A DNA stretch of 64,000 nt from Photobacterium malacitanum (GTDB lineage: Bacteria; Pseudomonadota; Gammaproteobacteria; Enterobacterales; Vibrionaceae): contig NZ_FYAK01000003.1 of the NCBI RefSeq assembly GCF_900185615.1, positions 310,001 to 374,000 of the forward strand, in the 5' to 3' direction. Made by a program: the position numbers and the translations under genes. Below the pieces are notes generated by a model. The model searched no databases, was not told where the DNA came from, and saw only the letters and a list, made by a program, of their open reading frames with translations. This document shows, one piece after another, positions 9,204-19,852 of the stretch (its first letter is position 1; each line of letters starts with the position of its first letter).

Positions 9204-9267
9204 ACGCGCCGTTTATCCATGGCATCGAGCTTAATTTTAATGTTTGTATTAGATTGTGGTGGTAAAA

Positions 9268-10509
9268 ATGGCGGCAGATAATAATTATAGTCTTGGTCCT
9301 GTGCCAATGACGGCCAGAAAAAGCGTAGTATCATTAACCATGGTGATGCTTGGATTAACGTTTTTTTCTGCCAGTATGTGGACTGGTGGAGCATTAGGTA
9401 TTGGACTTTCTTTTGATGACTTCTTTGTTGCTGTAATTATCGGCAATCTTATTCTTGGTATTTATACTTCTTTTCTTGGTTACATCGGTGCTTCAACCGG
9501 TCTTTCAACACATCTTCTTGCTCGTTTCTCTTTTGGCGTTAAAGGCTCTTGGTTACCTTCGGCATTGCTGGGGGGGACACAAGTGGGCTGGTTTGGTGTT
9601 GGCGTAGCGATGTTTGCTATTCCAGTCCATAAAGCAACTGGTATTGATACCAATATATTAATCGTGGTATCGGGGTTATTGATGACAGTGACGGTCTATT
9701 TTGGCATGTCAGCGTTAATGATTTTATCAGCAGTTGCAGTGCCTGCGATTGCTTTATTAGGTGGATACTCTGTTTTTGATGCAATTGAGAGCATTGGTGG
9801 CATGAGTGTCATTAAAGCAGTAAAGCCTGAAGTGAGTATCGATTTCTCTGTTGCGGTAGCAATGGTTGTCGGCTCTTTTGTGAGTGCCGGAACCTTAACG
9901 GCTGACTTTGTTCGCTTTGGTAAAAAGCCGGCTAGTGCTGTGCTAGTGACGATGGTGGCATTTTTCATTGGTAATTCGCTGATGTTTATTTTTGGTGCAG
10001 CGGGGGCAGCGGCAACAGGCGAGGCGGATATTTCAGAAGTGATGATCGCACAAGGGCTATTGATTCCAGCAATTATTGTATTGGGGTTAAATATTTGGAC
10101 CACTAACGACAACGCGCTCTATGCTTCCGGTTTAGGTTTTTCTAATATTACCGGCTTACCAAGTAAGTACATTTCGATGGTTAATGGTGTTATTGGAACG
10201 CTGTTTGCTTTGTGGTTATACAATAACTTCGTCGGTTGGTTAACCTTTCTTTCGTTAGCTATTCCACCTATTGGTGGCGTCATTATTGCGGACTTTATGG
10301 CAAATCGTAGCCGTTATAAAGATTTTGCAACGGCTGAATTTAAAAACGTCAATTGGGCAGGCATTATGGCGGTTGCTGTCGGTGTGGCTTGTGGACATTA
10401 TTTACCAGGAGTTGTGCCAGTGAATGCCGTTTTAGGTGGTGCTGTGAGTTATTTAATTCTTAATCCTATTTTTAATAAAAAGCGCGTCGCTGACGTTCAG
10501 CCAGCGTAA
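9268..10509 (+). CDS. codB: Cytosine permease
   Basis: Inner-membrane cytosine importer of the NCS1 family, feeding CodA in pyrimidine salvage. The 413-residue product is almost colinear with E. coli CodB (419), including FFSASMWTGG near residue 35, HLLARFSFGVKGSWLPS near residue 80 and NIWTTNDNALYASGLGF near residue 275. The start at ATG 9268 is chosen over an in-frame GTG at 9256 because MAADNNYSLGPVP aligns with the E. coli start MSQDNNFSQGPVP and a GGTGG ribosome site lies 5 nt before it. codA follows after 9 nt. Confidence 0.97.
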   Translation: MAADNNYSLGPVPMTARKSVVSLTMVMLGLTFFSASMWTGGALGIGLSFDDFFVAVIIGNLILGIYTSFLGYIGASTGLSTHLLARFSFGVKGSWLPSALLGGTQVGWFGVGVAMFAIPVHKATGIDTNILIVVSGLLMTVTVYFGMSALMILSAVAVPAIALLGGYSVFDAIESIGGMSVIKAVKPEVSIDFSVAVAMVVGSFVSAGTLTADFVRFGKKPASAVLVTMVAFFIGNSLMFIFGAAGAAATGEADISEVMIAQGLLIPAIIVLGLNIWTTNDNALYASGLGFSNITGLPSKYISMVNGVIGTLFALWLYNNFVGWLTFLSLAIPPIGGVIIADFMANRSRYKDFATAEFKNVNWAGIMAVAVGVACGHYLPGVVPVNAVLGGAVSYLILNPIFNKKRVADVQPA

Positions 10510-10518
10510 GGACATATC

Positions 10519-11796
10519 ATGACAACTTTATTGATTAAAAATGCCACTCTTCAAGGTCAATCAGGCTTAAAGCAGATGCTGATTGAGAATGGCCAATTTA
10601 AACGTATTGACAATAATGACGTTGATTTTGATTACCATGGTGAGATCCTTGATGCAGAAGGTGGATTAGCCGTTGCGCCTTTTTGTGAGCCTCATATTCA
10701 CTTAGATACCACTCAAACCGCAGGTGAGCCAAGTTGGAATATTTCAGGTACCTTATTTGAAGGCATTGAACGCTGGGCTGAGCGTAAGCAAACATTATCG
10801 ATTGAAGATGTAAAATCACGTGCAAAACAAACCCTAAAATGGCAAATAGCGAACGGCGTACAACATGTTCGTACCCATGTTGATGTCTCAGATCCAACCT
10901 TGGTGGCATTGAAAGCCATGGTTGAAGTTCGCGAAGAAATGAAGCAATGGGTTGATATTCAAATTGTTGCCTTTCCGCAAGAGGGTATTTTGTCATACCC
11001 AAATGGTAAGCAATTATTAGAGCAAGCAGTACAGTTGGGCGCTGATGTTATTGGGGCTATTCCTCATTTTGAATTTACCCGTGAGTATGGTGTTGAGTCA
11101 CTACATTATGTGTTTGAATTAGCACGTAAATATGATTGTTTGATTGATGTTCACTGTGATGAGATTGACGATGAACAATCGCGCTTTGTTGAAACAGTGG
11201 CAGCATTAGCACATAAATATGACATGGGCGAGAAGGTTACAGCAAGCCATACCACAGCAATGGGATCCTATAATGGCGCTTATGCTTCACGTTTATTCCG
11301 TTTATTAAAAATGTCAGGGATTAACTTTGTTGCCAACCCGCTGGTTAATATTCATCTGCAAGGGCGTTTTGATGATTATCCTAAGCGTCGTGGTGTAACT
11401 CGCGTTAAAGAAATGCTAGCAGCTAATATTAATGTGTGTTTTGGTCACGATGATGTGTTTGATCCTTGGTATCCATTAGGAACAGCAAACATGCTGCAAG
11501 TTCTCCATATGGGGTTACACGTGTGCCAAGTGATGGGCTATGATCAAATTAACCAGTCACTAGACTTAATCAGCAACAACTCAGCACGAACACTGAATAT
11601 TCAACATCGTTATGGTATTGAGCAAGGCAAGCCAGGCAGCTTATTAATTTTACCGGCTGAAAATGGTTTTGATGCTGTGCGTCGTCAAGTGCCAGTGCGC
11701 TACTCGATTCGTCATGGCAAGGTGATAGCCGTTACTCAACCCGCGATAACTGAAATTCATTTAAATGAAATAGAGCAAGTCTCATTTAAACGTTAA
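10519..11796 (+). CDS. codA: Cytosine deaminase
   Basis: Metal-dependent amidohydrolase converting cytosine to uracil and ammonia in the cytoplasm. The 425-residue product (E. coli: 427) shows the metal-binding HIHLD near residue 61, [10 protein letters not shown] near residue 210 where a histidine and the proton-shuttling glutamate lie, [13 protein letters not shown] near residue 244 and the metal aspartate in [14 protein letters not shown] near residue 310. Nine bases after codB with a good ribosome site; the two form the codBA operon. Confidence 0.97.
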   Translation: MTTLLIKNATLQGQSGLKQMLIENGQFKRIDNNDVDFDYHGEILDAEGGLAVAPFCEPHIHLDTTQTAGEPSWNISGTLFEGIERWAERKQTLSIEDVKSRAKQTLKWQIANGVQHVRTHVDVSDPTLVALKAMVEVREEMKQWVDIQIVAFPQEGILSYPNGKQLLEQAVQLGADVIGAIPHFEFTREYGVESLHYVFELARKYDCLIDVHCDEIDDEQSRFVETVAALAHKYDMGEKVTASHTTAMGSYNGAYASRLFRLLKMSGINFVANPLVNIHLQGRFDDYPKRRGVTRVKEMLAANINVCFGHDDVFDPWYPLGTANMLQVLHMGLHVCQVMGYDQINQSLDLISNNSARTLNIQHRYGIEQGKPGSLLILPAENGFDAVRRQVPVRYSIRHGKVIAVTQPAITEIHLNEIEQVSFKR

Positions 11797-11817
11797 TGAT
11801 TATTAAGTTATAACGTT

Positions 11818-11846
11818 AAGGGCGAATCATGCGATTCGCCCTTTTT
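11818..11846 (+). terminator. Intrinsic terminator after codA
   Basis: AAGGGCGAATC (11818-11828) and GATTCGCCCTT (11833-11843) form an 11-bp stem with a 4-nt ATGC loop and a T5 tail. Confidence 0.93.
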
Positions 11847-11877
11847 GATCGTAAGTGATGGTATTTAAAATTGATGA

Positions 11878-12354
11878 TTAATCATCAGCTTGCTTTTTAC
11901 CCGGCTCTTGTGGCTCTTCATAAGGCCAGTAGTGGTGACCAATACGGATCAATACCGTTGCCGCAGCAAGAATAAATGCTGCTAGTGACAGCCAAATAAT
12001 AAAGGAGCCATCAAGCTCTTTCATACCGAGAGTAATATAACGGGCAATAGCCATTATGGCGATATAGAGCGGATACCGCACCGGAATCTTACCGTGGGCA
12101 ACAAATTGCTGCACCATTGCCAAAATTTCGAGATAAATGAACATCAATAAAATGTCAGTTAACTGAATATTACGGTTAACGAACACATGAATAAATTCAT
12201 TCACCATTGCGACAACAGTGGCTAAAGTAATCGCGGTTAATAGTATCGCTTCTAAAATATGGAACACCTTTAGAAAAGGTTTACTAAATGAGCGAGGTAA
12301 ATGGGAAGGCATATTTTCTCCAGCGTTAGCGCTGTTTATATTTTTATCAAGCAT
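11878..12354 (-). CDS. psiE: PsiE family phosphate-starvation-inducible membrane protein
   Basis: Small inner-membrane protein of the PsiE family; E. coli psiE responds to phosphate and cAMP, but its biochemical role is unknown. The 158-residue product has four hydrophobic segments (about 33-53, 65-90, 95-112, 118-138) with a conserved charged loop KIPVRYPLYIAIMAIARYI between the second and third. It is about 20 residues longer than E. coli PsiE (136), through N- and C-terminal tails. It converges on codA and stands alone. Family assignment is good; function open. Confidence 0.82.
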   Translation of the reverse strand: MLDKNINSANAGENMPSHLPRSFSKPFLKVFHILEAILLTAITLATVVAMVNEFIHVFVNRNIQLTDILLMFIYLEILAMVQQFVAHGKIPVRYPLYIAIMAIARYITLGMKELDGSFIIWLSLAAFILAAATVLIRIGHHYWPYEEPQEPGKKQADD

Positions 12355-12469
12355 GCTCTTTATTGTAAGAGATAATGCTTATTCTAATAGTGAAATTTTG
12401 TTAAATTTAACTATATGTGTGCTTATTGTTCGAATTGTGTTTTATTTAAACACGGTTGGTGGTGGTTGA

Positions 12470-13075
12470 TCACCAATCAATACCTTTGCGAGCTTTTATA
12501 CCTTGTTCAAAAGCATGTTTTACATTACGTACTTCAGAAACAGTGTCTGCAATTTCAATAAATTGGCGATGAGCAGCGCGGCCAGTAATGATAACGGTTT
12601 GTTGTGGTGGTCGTGCATTAATCGCTGCGATGATCTCAGCTAAATCAATGTAATCATAAGTCACCATGTAGGTGAGTTCATCAAGTAATACCACATCAAG
12701 TTTTTCATCGGCTAACATTGCTTTGCAATCAGCCCAAGTTGTTTGTGCTGCGAGTGTATCTGCGGTTTTATTTTGAGTTTCCCATGTAAAGCCTGTCGCC
12801 ATCACTGAGAAAGTCACACCATGTTGTTGCAGTAGGTTCCGCTCACCACAATCCCAGGTGCCTTTAATAAATTGTCCTACTCCACATTGTTGTCCGTGGC
12901 CGATTGCGCGGGCGATCATACCAAAACCTGAGGTTGATTTACCTTTACCATTACCCGTAATAACCACTACCAGCCCTCGTTCTTGCTGGGCGGCATTGAT
13001 TTTATTATCAACCTGCTGTTTAAGCCGTTGTTGACGAGCTTGATGGCGATCATCCTTGGTGGTTTTATCAACCAT
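12470..13075 (-). CDS. cobO: Cob(I)alamin adenosyltransferase
   Basis: Transfers the adenosyl group of ATP to corrinoids to make adenosylcobalamin (CobO/BtuR/CobA family). The 201-residue product has the P-loop GNGKGKSTS near residue 38, GQFIKGTWDCGERNLL near residue 65, the LDELTY motif, and the C-terminal KHAFEQGIKARKGIDW typical of the family. The start at 13075 is preferred over an ATG 75 nt upstream because AGAGAGG lies 5 nt before it and the protein aligns there with E. coli BtuR (196). No other cobalamin genes lie nearby, consistent with salvage. Confidence 0.94.
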   Translation of the reverse strand: MVDKTTKDDRHQARQQRLKQQVDNKINAAQQERGLVVVITGNGKGKSTSGFGMIARAIGHGQQCGVGQFIKGTWDCGERNLLQQHGVTFSVMATGFTWETQNKTADTLAAQTTWADCKAMLADEKLDVVLLDELTYMVTYDYIDLAEIIAAINARPPQQTVIITGRAAHRQFIEIADTVSEVRNVKHAFEQGIKARKGIDW

Positions 13076-13133
13076 AATTTCCTCTCTAAAGCATTGTCGT
13101 ATAAATAATATAGCGTACCAGTGATTATAAACG

Positions 13134-13170
13134 AAAGCCCGTGTAGTCATAGGACTGCGCGGGCTTTTTT
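13134..13170 (-). terminator. Terminator hairpin after the SulP gene
   Basis: A 15-bp stem (13134-13148 with 13153-13167, two G-U pairs on the plus strand) with a 4-nt loop. On the minus strand it lies 37 nt after the SulP stop and is followed by TTTCGTTT; on the plus strand it has six T, so it can act in both directions. It also separates SulP from cobO. Confidence 0.75.
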
Positions 13171-13207
13171 ATGCTATGGGCTTATTTTAAGTAAGCTAGT
13201 TGATAGC

Positions 13208-14764
13208 TTAACCTAGAACGTCAGTAGCAACTTTATAAGTTGGATCTTCAAGCATATTCACTTCGACCAGATTACCTGCTTTTTGCAATAGTCGGCGACA
13301 TTCAGGACTTAGGTGGCGAATATGCAGAGTTTTATTACGGCTTGCATAACGTTCAGCGAGCGTATCAATTGCTTCTATGGCTGAGTGATCGGCAACACGA
13401 GAGTGAGCAAAATCAATAATCACAGTATTTGGATCATTACTCGCATCAAATAATTCTAAGAAATGGGAGACAGAGCCAAAGAATAGTGGGCCATTAATTT
13501 GGTAAACTTTAGCACCGTCGTTATCTGTGTGAGACGTCGCATAAATTTGTTTAGCGTGATTCCATGCAAAGACTAATGCTGAGTAAATAACTCCCACAAA
13601 CACAGCCACAGCAAGATCGGCAGCCACAGTTACACAGGTAACAAGAATAATGGTGAAAAAGTCATGCTTAGGCACTTTACGGATCATACGTAAACTTGCC
13701 CATTCAAAGGTGCCGATAACAACCATGAACATTACACCAACCAGTGCTGCTAATGGAATCATCTCAATGAATGACGAGCCAAATAGAATAAACACTAATA
13801 AGCCAATAGCAGCTGTAATACCTGACAAGCGACCACGGCCACCAGAGTTAATGTTGATCATTGATTGGCCAATCATCGCACAGCCACCCATAGCACCAAA
13901 CACTGAACAGGTGATGTTAGCCATACCTTGACCCACACATTCACGATTACCATGGCCACGTGTATTGGTCATTTCATCTATAACGGTCAGTGTTAGTAAT
14001 GATTCTATTAAACCAACCGCAGCAAGGATCAGTGAGTAAGGCAAAATAATCTTAAGCGTTTCAAGATTAAAACCTACATTCGGTAGTGCAAATGTTGGTA
14101 GTGATCCTGCAAGAGTTGCATTTGCATCACCGCTCATGGTACGCACAAAATCAACCACTGTACGTGAATCAAGACCTAATACATGTACCAGTGCTGTGAC
14201 GGTTAAAATGGCAACTAACGAAGAGGGTACCGCTTTAGTGAGCTTTGGTAAAATGTAGATGATAGCCATGGTTAACAGCACTAATCCCAGCATGATGTAA
14301 AGCTGAGTACCGTGCATCCATTCAAGGCCGCCAGTCAATGATGGTACTTTAAATTGACCAAGCTGAGCCAAGAAAATAACAATCGCTAAGCCGTTAACAA
14401 AACCGATCATTACCGGATGTGGGACCATGCGAATAAATTTACCGAGGCGGAATATACCCGCCAGAATTTGAAAAATACCCGCCAACATTACTGCGGCAAA
14501 TAGATATTGAATGCCGTGTTGAGCGACAAGGCTGACCATTACGACGGCCATTGCCCCTGTTGCGCCCGAGATCATGCCAGGACGTCCGCCAAAGATGGCC
14601 GTAATTAACCCGACAATAAAGGCAGCGTATAGACCAACCATTGGGTCGACACCTGCGACAAAGGCAAAAGCAACAGCTTCTGGGACTAGAGCAAGCGCTA
14701 CAGTTAATCCAGACAAGATGTCATTTTTGACTGATTGTTGTGAAACTTGAGGAAATTCAGACAT
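13208..14764 (-). CDS. SulP family inorganic anion transporter with STAS domain
   Basis: Inner-membrane anion transporter (SLC26/SulP). The 518-residue product begins with the SulP signature region [20 protein letters not shown] near residue 27, has about 11-12 hydrophobic segments up to residue 390, and ends in a cytoplasmic STAS domain (about 415-505) with [19 protein letters not shown]. Substrate cannot be read from sequence: sulfate, bicarbonate (as in marine BicA) and dicarboxylates are all known in the family. It is single-gene, with a terminator downstream. Confidence 0.88.
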   Translation of the reverse strand: MSEFPQVSQQSVKNDILSGLTVALALVPEAVAFAFVAGVDPMVGLYAAFIVGLITAIFGGRPGMISGATGAMAVVMVSLVAQHGIQYLFAAVMLAGIFQILAGIFRLGKFIRMVPHPVMIGFVNGLAIVIFLAQLGQFKVPSLTGGLEWMHGTQLYIMLGLVLLTMAIIYILPKLTKAVPSSLVAILTVTALVHVLGLDSRTVVDFVRTMSGDANATLAGSLPTFALPNVGFNLETLKIILPYSLILAAVGLIESLLTLTVIDEMTNTRGHGNRECVGQGMANITCSVFGAMGGCAMIGQSMININSGGRGRLSGITAAIGLLVFILFGSSFIEMIPLAALVGVMFMVVIGTFEWASLRMIRKVPKHDFFTIILVTCVTVAADLAVAVFVGVIYSALVFAWNHAKQIYATSHTDNDGAKVYQINGPLFFGSVSHFLELFDASNDPNTVIIDFAHSRVADHSAIEAIDTLAERYASRNKTLHIRHLSPECRRLLQKAGNLVEVNMLEDPTYKVATDVLG

Positions 14765-14960
14765 ATATTAGGCGTTCTTCTCTTCGCTAAAATGAATGGA
14801 GAATTAAAAAATATTGATTAACAGAATGTTACCGAAAGATTCACACAGCATCAACTTAAGCGGTTAGATGCAGTAAAAATGTGCCTTAAAGACATAAGAA
14901 TGACATTAAGCAATCAAATTGTTAAAAATTATGGCTATTTTTGACTCAAAAAAGAGTAAT

Positions 14961-14990
14961 AAAAAAGCCATGCAGGTGCATGGCTTTTTA
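14961..14990 (-). terminator. Intrinsic terminator after rne
   Basis: AAAAGCCATGCA and TGCATGGCTTTT form a long stem around a very short loop, ending in six T on the minus strand, 19 nt after the rne stop codon. Confidence 0.9.
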
Positions 14991-15008
14991 TTAGCAGTTT
15001 AAAATAAC

Positions 15009-18000
15009 TTAGTCAAAAGATGGCTTAGTCATTGGTGCTGTTGCTGTATTAGTTGCAGTTTGGCTACCAGCAGAACGTGTGGCTGTTGCTGCACGTAATG
15101 GTGCTGCTTCAACTTTTACGTTTGTCACTGTTTCAGTTGGTGCTGGTGCTTTAGTCATTGCAGCTACGGCATGGAAACCACGTGGAGAGGTTGCTGTTAC
15201 TGGCATCGCTTCAGTGACAATTTTAGTCATTGGTGCTGATGCTGTATTCGCAACAGGTGCTTCAACCACAGGTGCTTCAACAACAGGTGCTTCAACCACT
15301 GGCGCTTCAACCACAGGTGCTTCAACTACAGGTGTTTCAACTACTGGTGTTTCAACCACAGGCGCTTCAACTACTGGTGCTTCAACCACAGGTGCTTCAA
15401 CTACTGGCGTTTCAACTACTGGCGCTTCAACTACTGGTGTTTCAACCACAGGTGCTTCAACTACTGGCGCTTCAACTACTGGTGTTTCAACCACAGGTGC
15501 TTCAACAACAGGCGCTTCAACCACAGGTGTTTCAACTACAGCTGCTGCACGTAATGGGAAAGCTTTACCCATTGCAAGTTCAGGCATCGCAACACCACCT
15601 AAAGTAGGCTGTGATACAACCTCTGGTAATGCTTGAGCGATTGCTGGCTGATGTGCTTGTTCAGTAACAACGTCTGGTTCTGCTACTGGCACTTCAATTG
15701 TTGGTTTAATGCGAGACCATACTTTGCCCATTGCCATTTCTGGTGTTGCTACACCTGATGTTGGACGTGGTGCTTTTGGTTTCTCAACAATCGAGACAAC
15801 ATTTACCATATCGCTAATAGTATCTGTTGCTTCAACAACAGCATGCTCAACCGCGTCGGCAACATTGTAGCAGCTTGGATCTTCGTGCTGCTCATAATCT
15901 TGCTTTTCAACACGCGTATCACGAATACGACGACGGCGTTGACCGCTTGCTCGTAAGTGGCGTGGTGAACGACGGTTACGACGTTGGTTGTTATCTTGCT
16001 CATTGTTTTCAGCTTGCTCATCAACCACAGGCTGATTTTGCGTTGTTGATTGAGCTTCTTTCGCGATCGTTGTACCCATCTTCATTAATGGCGATGGTGT
16101 CGTAAGTGCTGTAATAGCATTTGTTTCAACAACAGCTTGCTCTGCAACAGTCGTTTCTAGGTTGTTATCAGTGATACGGATTTTTTTCTGTAACTGACGA
16201 CGTTGACGACGTTGTTTTGCTTTAACGTTTTTCTCTTCAGCTTCAACAGTGTTATTTGTTTTCGCTTTTACTTCTTCTGATTGTTGGCGTTGTTGCTTCT
16301 GCGCTTGAATCTCTTCTTTACGAGATTGGCGTTGCTGCTCTTTCGCTTCTTCAGAACGAGGTTGACGTTGTTGTTTCGCTGGACGTTCTTGAGATTGACG
16401 GTTTTTGTCCGTGCGCTCATTACGATCATTGCGACGACGAGGCTGACGCTGCTCGTTATTGCGTTCTTGCTGTTCAGCGTTGTTGTCTTGAGCACTCTCG
16501 TGGTTGTTATTACGGCGAGAGTTATCGCGATTACCTTGGCGGTCATTACGACGATTATCAGGACGACGGTTATTGTTGTTACGACGATTATTGGTGTTAG
16601 TTTGCTCTTTTACTGGTGCTTCAGGTTCTTGCTTAACAGCAACTGGTTGTTCAGTTTTGTTATTGAAGAAAGATGAAATAGCAGCAAAAATACGGCTAAA
16701 GATACTTGGCGCTTGAGCAATAATCGCTTGTGGTTTAGCAACAGCTTGTACTTCTGATGCCGCAGCCACTGGAGCAGGTTGTTTTGGTGCTGCAAAACCG
16801 TGTAGAACGGGTTCTTCACGCTTTTTAGCTGTACGCTCTTGTTGTGGTGACTCAGTCGTGTCAGCTTCTTTTAGTGCTTCAATAGTACTAGGAAGGTGGT
16901 ACGAAAGTGTATCTTGCTCTTCACCCTCACGAATACGTAACACTTCAAAGTGTGGCGTTTCCATGTCAGCATTTGGCACAATAACAACACGAACATTATG
17001 GTACTTTTCAATGTGCTGTACAGCAGGGCGTTTTTCGTTGAGTAAGTAAGAGGCAACAGGCACAGGTACAATAGCAACCACTTGTGAACTGTTATCTTTT
17101 AATGCTTCTTCTTCGATTAAACGTAAAATTGAAAGTGACAATGATTCATTATCACGCACAACACCTGTACCTGTACAACGAGGACAGACATGATGGCTTG
17201 CTTCTGCTAAAGAAGGGCTTAAACGTTGACGAGACATTTCAAGCAAACCAAAGCGAGATATGCGTCCAATTTGTACGCGAGCACGGTCAACACGAACCGC
17301 TTCACGTAAACGGTTTTCTACTTCACGTTGGTGACGAACAGGCGTCATATCGATGAAATCAATAACGACTAGACCACCAAGATCGCGAAGACGTAATTGA
17401 CGTGCAATTTCATCTGCTGCTTCTAAGTTAGTTTGTAGTGCTGTTTCTTCAATATCACCACCTTTTGTTGCACGCGCTGAGTTGATATCAATAGAAGTCA
17501 GTGCTTCGGTTGGATCAATAACAACAGAGCCACCTGAAGGTAAACGAACTTCACGCTGGAACGCAGAGTCAATTTGGCTTTCAATTTGGTAGTGGCTAAA
17601 TAGCGGTACTTCGCCTTCATAACGCTTAATACGCGATAGGAAGTCTGGGCGAATTAGCTTGATATGGTCACGTGCGCGATCAAATACTTGTGGGCTATCG
17701 ATAAGAATCTCACCGATATCACGACGAAGATAATCACGAATAGCACGTGCAATAACATTACTTTCTTGGTGAATCAAAAATGGAGCAGCTTGAGATTCAG
17801 CGGCTTCTTTCACTGCACTCCAGTGATTAAGTAGCACATTTAAATCCCACTCAAGTTCTTCACCTGATTTACCAACACCAGCAGTACGCACAATTAGACC
17901 CATACCGTGAGGCAATTCTAATGTGCTTAATGCAGCTTTAAGTTGTGTACGCTCTTCACCTTCGATACGACGAGAAATACCGCCAGCACGAGGGTTATTA

Positions 18001-18392
18001 GGCATTAGTACAAGGTAGCTACCTGCTAATGAAATAAAGGTTGTTAGTGCGGCACCTTTGTTGCCACGCTCTTCTTTATCAACTTGAACGATAACTTCTT
18101 GGCCTTCTTTCAAGACTTCCTTAATGTTAGGACGACCTTGGTAAGAATAGTTTGACGGGAAGTAATCTTTAGCAACTTCTTTTAATGGGAGGAAGCCATG
18201 GCGTTCTGCACCGTAATCAACGAACGCAGCTTCCAGGCTTGGTTCGATACGAGTGATGCGGCCTTTGTAGATATTTGCTTTTTTAGATTCGTGACCTGGG
18301 CTTTCGATATCAAGATCAAATAGCTTTTGGCCATCAACTAATGCGACGCGCAACTCTTCCTTTTGAGTCGCGTTAATCAACATTCTTTTCAT
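15009..18392 (-). CDS. rne: Ribonuclease E
   Basis: Essential endoribonuclease that starts decay and processing of most RNAs and scaffolds the degradosome at the inner membrane. The 1127-residue product has the catalytic half (1 to about 515): S1 domain, 5' sensor, the magnesium aspartates in [13 protein letters not shown] and VIDFIDMTP, and the Zn-link CPRC near residue 400. Next comes an amphipathic membrane-targeting helix, [14 protein letters not shown], at about 562-577, then an Arg/Asn/Gln-rich RNA-binding tract (about 600-800) and an acidic tail with PEMAMGK and PELAMGK repeats. The tail carries 19 tandem VVE(A/T)P units. Divergent from rluC, with a long leader as in E. coli. Confidence 0.97.
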   Translation of the reverse strand: MKRMLINATQKEELRVALVDGQKLFDLDIESPGHESKKANIYKGRITRIEPSLEAAFVDYGAERHGFLPLKEVAKDYFPSNYSYQGRPNIKEVLKEGQEVIVQVDKEERGNKGAALTTFISLAGSYLVLMPNNPRAGGISRRIEGEERTQLKAALSTLELPHGMGLIVRTAGVGKSGEELEWDLNVLLNHWSAVKEAAESQAAPFLIHQESNVIARAIRDYLRRDIGEILIDSPQVFDRARDHIKLIRPDFLSRIKRYEGEVPLFSHYQIESQIDSAFQREVRLPSGGSVVIDPTEALTSIDINSARATKGGDIEETALQTNLEAADEIARQLRLRDLGGLVVIDFIDMTPVRHQREVENRLREAVRVDRARVQIGRISRFGLLEMSRQRLSPSLAEASHHVCPRCTGTGVVRDNESLSLSILRLIEEEALKDNSSQVVAIVPVPVASYLLNEKRPAVQHIEKYHNVRVVIVPNADMETPHFEVLRIREGEEQDTLSYHLPSTIEALKEADTTESPQQERTAKKREEPVLHGFAAPKQPAPVAAASEVQAVAKPQAIIAQAPSIFSRIFAAISSFFNNKTEQPVAVKQEPEAPVKEQTNTNNRRNNNNRRPDNRRNDRQGNRDNSRRNNNHESAQDNNAEQQERNNEQRQPRRRNDRNERTDKNRQSQERPAKQQRQPRSEEAKEQQRQSRKEEIQAQKQQRQQSEEVKAKTNNTVEAEEKNVKAKQRRQRRQLQKKIRITDNNLETTVAEQAVVETNAITALTTPSPLMKMGTTIAKEAQSTTQNQPVVDEQAENNEQDNNQRRNRRSPRHLRASGQRRRRIRDTRVEKQDYEQHEDPSCYNVADAVEHAVVEATDTISDMVNVVSIVEKPKAPRPTSGVATPEMAMGKVWSRIKPTIEVPVAEPDVVTEQAHQPAIAQALPEVVSQPTLGGVAMPELAMGKAFPLRAAAVVETPVVEAPVVEAPVVETPVVEAPVVEAPVVETPVVEAPVVETPVVEAPVVEAPVVEAPVVETPVVETPVVEAPVVEAPVVEAPVVEAPVVEAPVANTASAPMTKIVTEAMPVTATSPRGFHAVAAMTKAPAPTETVTNVKVEAAPLRAATATRSAGSQTATNTATAPMTKPSFD
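15255..15539 (-). repeat. 15-bp coding tandem repeat, 19 units, in the rne tail
   Basis: Nineteen uninterrupted 15-bp units, reading VVE(A/T)P on the minus strand, span exactly 285 bp. Units differ only at a few positions: Ala or Thr at the fourth residue and synonymous bases. The A/T order is T-A-A-T-A-A-T-A-T-A-A-A-T-T-A-A-A-A-A from the N-terminal side. The low divergence points to recent expansion by slippage or unequal exchange. Confidence 0.97.
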
Positions 18393-18780
18393 TATATTGT
18401 ACTCATTATTGTTGTTGTATTAGCGCCGCTAATCACATCAAATTTTTGATGGTGCCTGACTCCAAGTCTGATGTACGGGTGCAACCTCACGGTTGGAATG
18501 CAGGAGTGCTCTATGGCCACACGTATTAGCCAACTGTGTCGAGATGGTTAGATCTGAAATACACAGCTGGTATCACCACATCGAGGTGTGGTTGTATCTG
18601 TTACATCAAAAAAATCTGTAATCTGACGGGCTAAAAAAAACTCCGGTAACCATAACGTCTTACGCCACGTGCTGCGTTTATCACCTGAGTTGTATATAAA
18701 ATAGCCGAAATGATGAGAGTATGCTCACCTTGTCAGTAAAATAAGCAATAAAACTTATTCTAGAATGCAATCATAGCAGG
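18393..18780 (-). promoter_or_regulatory. Long structured leader region of rne
   Basis: The gap between rne and rluC is 437 nt. On the minus strand it contains several possible hairpins before the rne ATG: ACCACA..TGTGGT near 18575-18592, CAACC-GTGA-GGTTG near 18483-18496, and ATTAGC-GGC-GCTAAT near 18419-18433. E. coli rne has a 361-nt leader through which RNase E autoregulates its own mRNA, and the size and structured nature here fit such a leader. That it is functionally equivalent is inference; a covariance search with the rne5 model would decide. Confidence 0.55.
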
Positions 18781-18829
18781 CTCACTTTTTTGCGGCAATC
18801 TGCTTTATTTGCATGGTACAATCAAACTT

Positions 18830-19774
18830 ATGACAGAAGATAAACCTAAAGTGCAATTCATCGATATTAGCGATGATTTTGCTGGCCAACGGATCGATAA
18901 TTTTCTCCGTGCTAGGCTTAAAAATGTACCAAAAAGTATGATTTACCGTATTTTGCGTAAAGGCGAGGTGCGAGTAAACAAAAAACGTATTAAACCTGAA
19001 TATAAATTGCAGGATGGTGATCTCGTACGTGTCCCGCCGGTTTTTGTTCCAGAGAAAGATGAGCAAGCACCGATCAGTACTAAGCTTAATAAAGTGGCTG
19101 AACTTGAATCATGCATTATTTATGAAGATGATCATGTATTGATTTTAAATAAGCCATCAGGCACTGCTGTTCATGGCGGCAGTGGTTTGAAGTTTGGTGC
19201 GATTGAAGCGTTACGTGCATTACGTCCTGATGCGCGATATCTTGAGTTAGTACATCGTATTGACCGTGATACATCGGGCATCTTGTTAGTTGCAAAGAAG
19301 CGTTCTGCGTTACGTAAACTGCAAGAACAATTTAGAGAAAAAACGGTTCAGAAATATTATTTTGCCTTAGTGATGGGGGAATGGAAGGCAAACTGTAAGC
19401 GAGTCACTGCACCGTTATTGAAAAATGAAGTCAACAGCATTGTGCGTGTTAACCCACAAGGTAAGGCTTCTGATACACGTTTTAAAGTGCTTGAGCGTTT
19501 TGCACAGGCTACTTTAGTGCAAGCGAGTCCTGTGACCGGTCGTACTCACCAGATTCGTGTTCATTGCCAATATGAAGGCCATCCTATAGCTTGGGATGAT
19601 CGTTATGGCGATCCACGTTTTGATGCTTACACGAAAAAAGCAGGCTTAGGACGATTATTCCTGCACGCTGCAAATATTAGATTTACCCATCCAAATACGG
19701 ATGAGTTAATGGATATTAGTGCGCCAATGGAGCCGGTGTTAGAACGCTGTTTGGCTAAGTTACGCACATTTTAA
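18830..19774 (+). CDS. rluC: 23S rRNA pseudouridine synthase C (positions 955/2504/2580)
   Basis: Isomerises three uridines of 23S rRNA to pseudouridine. The 314-residue product has an N-terminal S4 RNA-binding domain (FLRARLKNVPKSMIYRILRK near residue 27) and the RluA-family catalytic motif HRIDRDTSG near residue 142, plus GRTHQIRVH near residue 235. The ATG at 18830 is chosen over an in-frame TTG at 18809, because MTEDKPKVQF aligns with the E. coli start MKTETPSVKI. Divergent from rne as in E. coli. Confidence 0.96.
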   Translation: MTEDKPKVQFIDISDDFAGQRIDNFLRARLKNVPKSMIYRILRKGEVRVNKKRIKPEYKLQDGDLVRVPPVFVPEKDEQAPISTKLNKVAELESCIIYEDDHVLILNKPSGTAVHGGSGLKFGAIEALRALRPDARYLELVHRIDRDTSGILLVAKKRSALRKLQEQFREKTVQKYYFALVMGEWKANCKRVTAPLLKNEVNSIVRVNPQGKASDTRFKVLERFAQATLVQASPVTGRTHQIRVHCQYEGHPIAWDDRYGDPRFDAYTKKAGLGRLFLHAANIRFTHPNTDELMDISAPMEPVLERCLAKLRTF

Positions 19775-19816
19775 CCGTTTCAATGTGTCAGTGCATTTTA
19801 AAACGGGATAGAACAA

Positions 19817-19848
19817 ATAAAAACGGCGAACATTAGTTCGCCTTTTTT
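19817..19848. terminator. Bidirectional terminator between rluC and yceF
   Basis: GGCGAAC (19825-19831) pairs with GTTCGCC (19836-19842), 4-nt loop, with A-rich DNA before and six T after, so it can serve both rluC and the convergent yceF. Confidence 0.88.
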
Positions 19849-19852
19849 ATTG

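Noticed and set aside
9256..9267. GTG start for codB
   Set aside because: It would add four residues absent from the family; the ATG at 9268 aligns with E. coli CodB and has GGTGG just before it.
12218..12469. 83-codon plus-strand frame across the psiE start
   Set aside because: Mostly antisense to psiE with no ribosome site; psiE has family similarity.
15255..15539. Regular repeat array that could be taken for a CRISPR
   Set aside because: Units are 15 bp with no spacers and continue the rne reading frame, so it is a coding tandem repeat.
15079..15636. Plus-strand open frames with Gly-Ala-Ser-Thr-Thr repeats
   Set aside because: They lie antisense to the rne tail and exist only because the 15-bp repeat keeps other frames open. 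The RNase E reading has clear homology and the proper domain order.
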